Source: Methanosarcinales archaeon
Lineage (GTDB): Archaea; Halobacteriota; Methanosarcinia; Methanosarcinales; Methanogasteraceae
Reading direction: 5' to 3'
DNA: 5,460 bases
NCBI GenBank assembly: GCA_030666765.1
Contig: DAOUXE010000102.1
Location: 1 to 5,460, forward strand
Shown here: piece after piece, positions 1 to 5,091 of the stretch
How positions within the stretch are numbered: position 1 is the stretch's first letter
How the letters are laid out: every line of letters begins with the position of its first letter
Program-made: the position numbers and the translations under genes
The notes under the pieces: model-generated
What the model saw: the letters and a program-made list of their open reading frames with translations, nothing else
What the model was told of the DNA's origin: nothing
The model's database searches: none

Positions 1-422
1 GATGGTTTCGGAGTCTTTTGAGCAGACGCTCAATTGTCATCCCGATCTGGACAGTGTTCTTGGAGATGGTATTTACGGGTGTCGCTGGATCACCAATCTG
101 GTTTCGGAAAACCACGCCACACCATACTTTCTACCCCGTAGCAATGTGACTTTTAAAAGTATTGGAGCTCTGGGGTGGTATGATATGCTTTATTCACTCT
201 GGGAAGATCCTCAGGAGTGGTTAGAACATTATCATCTGCGTTCGATCTCGGAAACGGTCAATTCAATGGTGAAATGCCGGTTTGGCGCGCCACTCGAGGA
301 AACGACTTGAATCGCGGAAGGAGACTGAGACGCAGCTGAAGCTTGTGGGGCACAATATTCGACGAGTGGGGTACTTGGAGATCATGGGTGATGTGGTACC
401 ACACTGGAGGGGATATACGTGA
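1..422 (+). pseudogene. IS4-type DDE transposase remnant, frameshifted, 5' end outside window
   Basis: This is the C-terminal part of a cut-and-paste insertion sequence transposase. In the first readable frame (from base 2) the segment LGDGIYG carries what is probably the second catalytic Asp. Further on, YHLRSISETVNSMVK fits the Y-(2)-R-(3)-E-(6)-K signature of IS4-group DDE transposases exactly, so the catalytic Glu is present. That frame stops at 308-310, but a shift near base 296 opens another frame that runs RKRLESRKETETQLKLVGHN and ends with TGA at 420-422. This continuation is the basic tail expected after the YREK motif, so one extra base or two missing bases broke the gene. The Met at base 2 is probably internal, because the N-terminal half of the family is missing. 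The remnant converges on rtcB, leaving about 70 bases between their stops. I could not identify the right terminal inverted repeat. The exact IS family is uncertain; the transposase call itself is firm. Confidence 0.8.
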
Positions 423-451
423 ATTTTGTCCCAAAGCCGCTTTGCGATCGG

Positions 452-475
452 AAACATGCAAAACAGCATAAAATT
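452..475 (-). terminator. Possible T-rich terminator after rtcB
   Basis: On the minus strand, starting 17 bases after the rtcB stop codon, there are T-runs of four (470-473), four (460-463) and three (452-454), with a weak 4-bp stem (ATGC/GCAT, 456-469) among them. Archaeal RNA polymerase can stop at such T-tracts without a strong hairpin. The signal is modest and the assignment rests on position as much as on sequence. Confidence 0.35.
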
Positions 476-491
476 CTGTGCAGACGCTTTT

Positions 492-3467
492 TCATCCCTT
501 CGCAACTCCAATTGGCACGACCTGCGCGACCTTGCACGCAACCCCTAACCGGTGCACGACGTCGACGACGTCGCCGCTTGGTTTGTAGACTGCGGGCGCC
601 TCCTCTGCAAGCACGCTTGGATGCGTCGCTTTCACGGTAATTCCTTTTGCAAGAAGTTCCTTCTCGATCTGCGCCCCCTTGTACTTCCGTAGTGCCGCCT
701 TCCTGCTCCCGACCCTGCCTGCACCGTGACATGCGCTCCCGAATGTAAGCTCCATCGCACGTTCCATGCCGCAGAGTATGTACGAAGGCGTGCCCATGCT
801 TCCGGGGATCAGCACCGGCTGCCCGACGCTCCGGTACGCCTTCGGGATGTCGGGATGCCCTGGCGGAAACGCCCGGGTCGCACCCTTCCTGTGCACATAC
901 ACCATCGTTGGCTTGCCATCGATTGTATGCTCTTCGAGTTTTGCAACATTGTGCGCCACATCATAGACAAGATCCATCTCGATCTCGCCGAAGAACCGGT
1001 AAAACGTCTCCCGAATCCAGTGAGTGATCACCTGCCGGTTCGCCCATGCGTAGTTTGCGCCTGCGCACATAGCTGTAAAGTATTCCTGCCCCTCCTCAGA
1101 CTGCACAGGTGCACATGCAAGCTGCCGATCCACGAGTTCGATCCCGTACTTCCGCGCAGCCTTTTCGAGCACCCGCAGGTGTTCCGTGCAGATCTGGTGG
1201 CCTGCACCCCTCGAACCGCAGTGGATCATGATAGTAATGTCGCCCTTGTGAATCCCGAATGCATCCGCGATGTCCTGATCATAAATTTCACGGACGCACT
1301 GCACCTCAAGAAAGTGATTCCCGCTTCCAAGCGTCCCAAGTTGCGGTCTTCCTCGTTTCATCACCTTATCACTCACCTTGAGTTCTCCCGGAAGCTTAAT
1401 CCCCCCGTTCTCCTCGCAGTGCTCGAGATCCTCACTGACACCGTAGCCCTGCTCGACCGCCCATCCTGCACCGTCCTCGAATACATTTCGTAACTCGGAA
1501 TCAGACACCTTCAGTTTGCTCTTTGCACCGACGCCTGACGGGACGTTTCTGAAGAGCGCATCCACTAACTTCCTGATCTTCGGGCGGACATCGTTTTCGG
1601 TCAGGTTTGTGCGGATGACGCGGACGCCGCAGTTGGAGACCACAAACGAGTTTGCAACAAAGTTGTGATGCTCGTTTTGCACCATGAAATCGTATACGAA
1701 ACCGTCGTATTCAATCTCTTCTATCGAGTGTATCGAGTCCCAGACCATGCCAGAGGTTCCGATAGCGGATTCGGACAGGAACACATCGAATGTACGGAAG
1801 CTTGCAGGAACTCTGGACCGGGAACTCCGCCCCTCGTAGAGAGAACGCTCGATAAATCTCTTGTTGACATGGGCGGACACAAGCTTTGAGTATATTAGGG
1901 TAAGTGGCTCGCCCGATTCCCGCATCTGCCGCGCCTCTTGCGCCGCATGCTCACGCTCGGCGATGACCTGCTCTTTCTTGCGCAGATACATCACAGCCGC
2001 ACATGCCAGATGCTGCCGTTTCCGGTTGTATTCGTATCCGATAATACTCCACAACTTGATAAGATTGTTTGCTGCTCCACTGATCTGAAGTCTCAGGCGG
2101 TGCGATACCTCACCAGTCTTATTGATATACGCCTTCCGTTTCCTGATACGGATCGAGTCTATGCCAAAGTCCAGAAGAAGCATGGCGATCTGGTCAAGAA
2201 ACTCTTCTCCGTTTTGGATGATCCCTTCCTGCTTGTTCACTGCGAGAATAGGTGCGTAAAAATTATACCCATGCCCGGTCATGATGGATGGGGTCGATAG
2301 TTCAGCACCAAAAAAAGATGAGAGGAGTAGCCGTTTTCGCCAGAGCCGGAGGGTGGATATCCAATCCGGGAGCAGATACTCCTGTGTGGTTTTATTGCCA
2401 GATGGTACGCCCATGCACGCCAGAAGTGCCGTGAGACTCGACGAAGTCACCTTAAGAAAGTGTCCCTCCCGTGAAAACAGAGCGTTTAAGTGCTGCGTCT
2501 TGATCTCGTGATTGCCGGTTCTTGAGTATATCCGCGAAGGTGTAAATCCCAATTTTTCGATGTCCAGCCGGATATCGTCAAGATCATCGCCCGTCCCGCA
2601 GAACCAGATCGTGTCCTTGTTCGTGTTCCCGGTGAAATACATAGCTCCGTCGCCGAGAAGATACCCCATGATCTTTAAGAGGTACGGGAGTTTGTCGTTA
2701 TCAGCATTAAGTGGCAGAAGGTTGTTTTTTATAAGTTCCGAGATGGTCCGCTCTATATTTTTCCGGTCGGTCGCAAGAGACCTGACATCCTCCAGCCCGA
2801 CGATCATATTCGAATCCGGCGCCTCGTATTCGACCCCTTTGAACGGAAATATCGCAATCCTCTGATTCTGATTTTGCTCTTGCATCTGTCCCGGATCTTG
2901 CAAATCCTTCACTCGAACCATTCCACTATCTGTGTAGAACGGATGCTCGGCAGATGCCTTGATCGATTCGCCAGACCCTGTCGTGAGGAGGTACATCTTT
3001 TCACGCGTCGGCAGTTCTATAAAGGCAGCGATTCCGGTGTTTCTGGGCTTTGTTCCGAAGTTCATGCACTTGATTTGCTCGGAATCCCACAGGTTATCGA
3101 ACTCGCTGATCGGAACCGTGTATCCGTGCTCATGGAGCACCTCCGCGTCTTTTGAGAGGCAGTTGATATCAAATCCCACCCCGCCCGGGCTGATCACACC
3201 CTCTTCCGAATCGAATGCAGCTACACCTCCGATCGGAAATCCATATCCGGGGTGGGCATCCGGCATCGCCATCGAGTAATTCCGGATGCCGGGCAGGGTT
3301 GCGACGTTCGCGGTCTGATTAAGGGTACTGCTCTCAAGCCCCTTGAGCAGAGTAGGGGACAGGAATAATCTACCTGGCACCCGCATCTTTTCCATGTAAT
3401 CGATCGGAATGTCCCAGATGTAATCCGCGACTTTGGTAAGTTTTGGCAGCTTTCCTTTCTGTTGCAT
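492..3467 (-). CDS. rtcB: tRNA-splicing ligase RtcB with internal intein
   Basis: RtcB joins RNA ends bearing 2',3'-cyclic phosphate (or 3'-phosphate) and 5'-OH, using GTP and Mn2+. In archaea it reseals tRNA exons after intron removal and acts in the cytosol. The precursor is 991 residues. Residues 1-102 and 613-991 are the ligase and join to 481 residues, the same length as I recall for the Pyrococcus horikoshii enzyme. Visible active-site residues are D100 and C613 (GVGFDIN/CGVRVIRT), H718 (GSGNHFLEV), H749 (MIHCGSRGAGH), H839 (YDVAHN) and H914 (ACHGAGR); the last matches the guanylylated His. In spliced numbering these are 100, 103, 208, 239, 329 and 404. All are intact, so the ligase should be active after splicing. 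The start is supported by a strong Shine-Dalgarno four bases upstream. The gene begins 26 bases after the trpC stop. No archease gene, a common RtcB partner, is visible. Confidence 0.97.
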   Translation of the reverse strand: MQQKGKLPKLTKVADYIWDIPIDYMEKMRVPGRLFLSPTLLKGLESSTLNQTANVATLPGIRNYSMAMPDAHPGYGFPIGGVAAFDSEEGVISPGGVGFDINCLSKDAEVLHEHGYTVPISEFDNLWDSEQIKCMNFGTKPRNTGIAAFIELPTREKMYLLTTGSGESIKASAEHPFYTDSGMVRVKDLQDPGQMQEQNQNQRIAIFPFKGVEYEAPDSNMIVGLEDVRSLATDRKNIERTISELIKNNLLPLNADNDKLPYLLKIMGYLLGDGAMYFTGNTNKDTIWFCGTGDDLDDIRLDIEKLGFTPSRIYSRTGNHEIKTQHLNALFSREGHFLKVTSSSLTALLACMGVPSGNKTTQEYLLPDWISTLRLWRKRLLLSSFFGAELSTPSIMTGHGYNFYAPILAVNKQEGIIQNGEEFLDQIAMLLLDFGIDSIRIRKRKAYINKTGEVSHRLRLQISGAANNLIKLWSIIGYEYNRKRQHLACAAVMYLRKKEQVIAEREHAAQEARQMRESGEPLTLIYSKLVSAHVNKRFIERSLYEGRSSRSRVPASFRTFDVFLSESAIGTSGMVWDSIHSIEEIEYDGFVYDFMVQNEHHNFVANSFVVSNCGVRVIRTNLTENDVRPKIRKLVDALFRNVPSGVGAKSKLKVSDSELRNVFEDGAGWAVEQGYGVSEDLEHCEENGGIKLPGELKVSDKVMKRGRPQLGTLGSGNHFLEVQCVREIYDQDIADAFGIHKGDITIMIHCGSRGAGHQICTEHLRVLEKAARKYGIELVDRQLACAPVQSEEGQEYFTAMCAGANYAWANRQVITHWIRETFYRFFGEIEMDLVYDVAHNVAKLEEHTIDGKPTMVYVHRKGATRAFPPGHPDIPKAYRSVGQPVLIPGSMGTPSYILCGMERAMELTFGSACHGAGRVGSRKAALRKYKGAQIEKELLAKGITVKATHPSVLAEEAPAVYKPSGDVVDVVHRLGVACKVAQVVPIGVAKG
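2295..2330 (-). other. Intein endonuclease LAGLIDADG motif 2
   Basis: LLLSSFFGAELS (precursor residues 380-391) fits the second dodecapeptide. The catalytic acid is present as Glu389, but the usual small residue or Gly after it is Leu390. Retention of both acids suggests the enzyme may still cut DNA, though this motif is the less canonical of the two. Confidence 0.75.
2640..2675 (-). other. Intein endonuclease LAGLIDADG motif 1
   Basis: KIMGYLLGDGAM (precursor residues 265-276) matches the first dodecapeptide helix of two-motif homing endonucleases. Asp273 is the expected metal-binding acid and is followed by Gly as usual. Confidence 0.85.
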
Positions 3468-3471
3468 GATA

Positions 3472-3478
3472 GATCACC
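3472..3478 (-). promoter_or_regulatory. Strong Shine-Dalgarno for rtcB
   Basis: On the minus strand GGTGATC lies four bases before the rtcB ATG. It is a perfect seven-base match to the complement of the archaeal 16S rRNA 3' end (GATCACC). It fixes the rtcB start and shows that rtcB is translated independently although it closely follows trpC. Confidence 0.8.
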
Positions 3479-3493
3479 GATCAAAATCCCGCG

Positions 3494-4255
3494 TCAGAGC
3501 GCGCCGACCAGCTCCAGCGTTTTATCAAACGGAGCATCCATGACCGCAGTTCCGACAAGGATAGCATCAGCACCTACCTGGATCATACGCACAGCATCCG
3601 AAGGACCCCGGGTCCCGCTTTCACTGATGATGATCCGATCGTCGGGTATCGATGGGATCAGATGCTCTGATGTTAACAGATCTACCGTCAGTGTATTTAA
3701 GTTTCTGTTGTTCACGCCTATGATATTTGTTTCTGTGTTCAGTGCATCAGAGAGCTCGGATTCGTCATGTACCTCAACAAGCGGTTCTATTCCACATGTA
3801 AGCGCAAGATCAACAAACCGTTCGAGATCATTTCCGAGTATGCCAGCTATCAGTAGGATTAAATCACTCTCGATCTCATATATTTGTTTTTCATCGATTA
3901 TGAAATCTTTTCTAAGTACTGGGATACTGACTGCTCTTCGAACCGCAAAAAGATTCTCTATGCTTCCGTTGAAGAATGCGGGCTCGGTAAGAACCGAGAT
4001 TGCAACAGCACCTGCGGCCTCCATCTCCTGCGCAATTCTTGCAGCATCATCCGGAGTTATCTCGCGCTTGTCGGTGGTTGGTGAGCCGGGTTTCACTTCC
4101 GCTATTACAGGGATCCGGTTCTCTTGCTTTCGCAGTCGTATCAGTGGTATAATGTCCCGGTGCTCGATCTCTTTTGGTGTGCCTGTGTCTGCGGCATAGA
4201 GATCCGCAACCCTGCGCCGGGTGGAGGTTAGTATGTCGTCGATAACTTTGTGCAT
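3494..4255 (-). CDS. trpC: Indole-3-glycerol-phosphate synthase
   Basis: TrpC converts carboxyphenylamino-deoxyribulose phosphate to indole-3-glycerol phosphate, the fourth step from chorismate in tryptophan synthesis, in the cytosol. The 253-residue protein is a single (beta/alpha)8 barrel of normal family length. Signature segments in order are PVIAEVKPGSPT (E53, K55), VLTEPAFFNGS (89-98), PVLRKDFIID (catalytic K116), PLVEVHDESEL (E161), IIGVNNRNL (N182, R184), IISESGT (E212, S213) and ILVGTAVM. These match the catalytic and phosphate-binding residues of Sulfolobus IGPS, so the enzyme should be active. The usual SESGI is SESGT here, a minor change. There is no clear Shine-Dalgarno before the ATG, so translation may be leaderless or coupled; a weak AT-rich box (GTTTATCA on the minus strand) lies about 35 bases upstream. 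The gene stands apart from other trp biosynthesis genes within this window, and rtcB follows after 26 bases. Confidence 0.96.
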   Translation of the reverse strand: MHKVIDDILTSTRRRVADLYAADTGTPKEIEHRDIIPLIRLRKQENRIPVIAEVKPGSPTTDKREITPDDAARIAQEMEAAGAVAISVLTEPAFFNGSIENLFAVRRAVSIPVLRKDFIIDEKQIYEIESDLILLIAGILGNDLERFVDLALTCGIEPLVEVHDESELSDALNTETNIIGVNNRNLNTLTVDLLTSEHLIPSIPDDRIIISESGTRGPSDAVRMIQVGADAILVGTAVMDAPFDKTLELVGAL

Positions 4256-4279
4256 GGTGGTTCGGTTCGTGAGTTTTGG

Positions 4280-4540
4280 TCAAGGTGATAAACGGTATCG
4301 ATGGGGCAGATAGATATTCCAAATATCCTGGCGTATGGGCTGCCAGCGGCAATGAGCATACAACTCTTTCACAAGTTCCTTTTTCTTCTCTCTTTCTCGT
4401 CCGATGAGTCGCCAGTTAACAGTCCCAAAACCCCCAATTGCCGCACCAATCGGACCGCCGGCGGCCTGCCCAAATAATGCACCACCTGCTACAGTTTTGG
4501 CACATTCGGGAGGTTCTTCGACATTCACTTTTATGCACAT
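4280..4540 (-). CDS. Small glycine-zipper protein, unknown function
   Basis: I do not recognise this 86-residue protein. Residues 1-16 are polar with two prolines and two cysteines (C2, C13). Residues 17-41 form a Gly/Ala-rich hydrophobic stretch in which glycines fall at 20, 24, 28, 32 and 36, five in strict GxxxG spacing. That is a glycine zipper, the pattern of tightly packed transmembrane or membrane-inserting helices. A highly charged segment follows (REREKKKELVKEL, 48-60), then an aromatic and basic tail that may be less constrained. There is no signal peptide. The regular spacing and the even codon choice for Gly argue that it is really translated. It ends 24 bases before trpC on the same strand and could share a transcript with it. 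An in-frame stop directly precedes the ATG, so the start cannot move upstream, and no Shine-Dalgarno sits right before it. Membrane association is an inference from the zipper alone. Confidence 0.55.
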   Translation of the reverse strand: MCIKVNVEEPPECAKTVAGGALFGQAAGGPIGAAIGGFGTVNWRLIGREREKKKELVKELYAHCRWQPIRQDIWNIYLPHRYRLSP

Positions 4541-4634
4541 TCATTTTTCAGCATTCTAAACACGTTCTCATCTCCAATTACTTAACGTTAACTGTCGAAC
4601 CGTCAATCTGCAAGGCTAACACACAGGACGATGG

Positions 4635-4642
4635 TTTAAATA
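4635..4642 (-). promoter_or_regulatory. Possible TATA box upstream of the small gene
   Basis: TATTTAAA on the minus strand (TTTAAATA on the plus strand) resembles the archaeal TATA box. Transcription from it on the minus strand would begin near 4608, about 70 bases before the small gene's ATG, and could serve the small gene, trpC and rtcB. The box is almost symmetrical, so its direction is not certain. Confidence 0.3.
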
Positions 4643-4655
4643 TGCAGAACAGGCA

Positions 4656-4890
4656 GTAACTACTCAGGTATATTAATTGGTCGCACGATTGCGATTCTGT
4701 ACTTTCTGGCAAGAAAAATAACCGCTGAGGGCGCAGAGGAACGCAGAGTAGTTAACCGTTTATCCTCCCTCTGCGCCTCTCTGCGACCTTTGTGGTTAAA
4801 TTCCCTCTTTGGTTACGGCATCTCTTGGGTCCTGATGGTCTCTGCACAGTGAAGTCCCATGATACTGGTTTTGGGTACCTGAGTAGTTAC
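4656..4890. mobile_element. MITE-like element with perfect 15-bp terminal inverted repeats
   Basis: GTAACTACTCAGGTA at 4656-4670 is repeated as its exact reverse complement TACCTGAGTAGTTAC at 4876-4890. The 235-bp span contains no convincing coding sequence, which is the form of a miniature inverted-repeat transposable element. The ends begin with GTAA, as reported for IS66-family terminal repeats, so an IS66-mobilised relic is a reasonable guess. The eight bases outside each end (AACAGGCA and AAAAAATA) do not form the target duplication expected for a fresh IS66 insertion. The element contains the hairpin at 4719-4799. Part of the terminal repeat (GAGTAGTTA) also recurs inside it at 4746-4754. 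Confidence 0.5.
4719..4799. repeat. Long imperfect hairpin with internal GCAGAG repeats
   Basis: The left arm (4719-4748) starts TAACCGC and contains GCAGAGG and then GCAGAG. The right arm (4769-4799) is its near reverse complement, ending GTGGTTAA, with a few mismatches and one bulge around a loop of about 20 bases. Each arm is itself a short direct repeat of a roughly 10-base unit. On the minus strand the hairpin is followed by a T-rich stretch (TTATTTTTCTT, 4711-4719 region). The element lies inside the 4656-4890 inverted-repeat span. Confidence 0.75.
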
Positions 4891-4902
4891 AAAAAATATA
4901 CA

Positions 4903-4994
4903 TGTTTAGCTGAGGTGGAAAAAAACCACGAGATTACACGAGATTGACATAGAAATCTTGCGGAAATCAGTGTAATCTCGTGGTTAGCTAAACA
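4903..4994. repeat. Two-stage hairpin with internal ACGAGATT repeats
   Basis: The inner stem is a perfect 16-bp inverted repeat: AACCACGAGATTACAC (4924-4939) with GTGTAATCTCGTGGTT (4970-4985). An outer 9-bp perfect repeat, TGTTTAGCT (4903-4911) with AGCTAAACA (4986-4994), encloses it, with a 12-base one-sided bulge. The left arm holds two copies of ACGAGATT (4928-4935 and 4938-4945). The design, an AACC-start arm made of a short direct repeat and then inverted, is the same as in the hairpin at 4719-4799 although the sequence differs. Confidence 0.8.
4919..4985 (-). terminator. Stem plus T7, possible terminator for trpS
   Basis: Read on the minus strand, the perfect 16-bp stem is directly followed by seven T (4919-4925). 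This is the layout of an intrinsic terminator, and it lies about 110 bases after the trpS stop. It could end trpS transcripts that pass the earlier T-run at 5001-5006. Confidence 0.45.
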
Positions 4995-5000
4995 GATACC

Positions 5001-5062
5001 AAAAAATCAAAAGTTGTGAGCATCCACCTGGATACCCCAACTTTGCGAAACTCCGGAGTTGG
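5001..5062 (-). terminator. T-run and small stem downstream of trpS
   Basis: On the minus strand, after the trpS stop, there is a 6-bp stem (CCAACT 5037-5042 with AGTTGG 5057-5062) that competes with a perfect 12-base palindrome, AACTCCGGAGTT (5049-5060). Further on comes the T-rich tract CTTTTGATTTTTTGG, whose longest run is six T (5001-5006). T-tracts of this kind stop archaeal transcription. About 30 bases separate stem and tract, so the stem is not a classical terminator hairpin. Confidence 0.45.
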
Positions 5063-5091
5063 ACCCCGTAATGCGAGATATCGCCCCCTCC

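Larger units (their letters stand above)
1632..3161 (-). other. Class 1 intein with LAGLIDADG homing endonuclease, inside RtcB
   Basis: This in-frame 510-residue insertion (precursor residues 103-612) interrupts the conserved RtcB motif GVGFDIN^CGVR. It begins with Cys103 (block A, CLSKDAEVL). Block B is around SAEHPFYT, with His175 and a Ser where Thr is usual in TxxH. Block F is VYDFMVQNEHHNFVAN, and it ends in SFVVSN before the +1 Cys613. The penultimate residue is Ser611, where His is usual. Two LAGLIDADG helices are visible: KIMGYLLGDGAM (265-276, acidic D273) and LLLSSFFGAELS (380-391, acidic E389). A charged, probably helical stretch at about 503-550, including ESGEPLTLIYSKL and RFIERSLYEGR, looks like a helix-turn-helix DNA-binding segment. 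The intein should excise itself, ligate the two RtcB parts, and probably encodes or encoded an endonuclease that spreads it into empty rtcB alleles. Boundaries are confident because both flanks match RtcB directly. Confidence 0.95.

Noticed and set aside
545..580. Short near-palindromic repeat of GACGTCG units
   Set aside because: It lies in the rtcB coding sequence and encodes the conserved GDVVDVVH tail, so codon content explains it.
726..1493. A 255-codon open frame on the plus strand inside rtcB
   Set aside because: It is antisense to the firmly identified C-terminal half of RtcB. Its translation is rich in Arg, Cys, His and Pro, with no recognisable motif, as expected for a shadow frame in a GC-rich gene.
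3462..4199. A 245-codon open frame on the plus strand across trpC
   Set aside because: It lies antisense to trpC, whose catalytic residues are all present. The antisense translation is Ser-rich and low in complexity, typical of a mirror frame.
4438..4659. A 73-codon plus-strand frame over the small gene and its upstream region
   Set aside because: It has no motif or regular pattern, whereas the opposite strand encodes the regular glycine zipper.
4719..4994. CRISPR-like array
   Set aside because: The repeats are inverted hairpin arms with two different units. There are no regularly spaced identical direct repeats with unique spacers, and no cas gene is in view.
4541..5091. tRNA or other classical RNA gene in the intergenic region
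   Set aside because: No cloverleaf with a TTCGANNC-type arm and matching acceptor stem could be found. The stems present are simple long hairpins.
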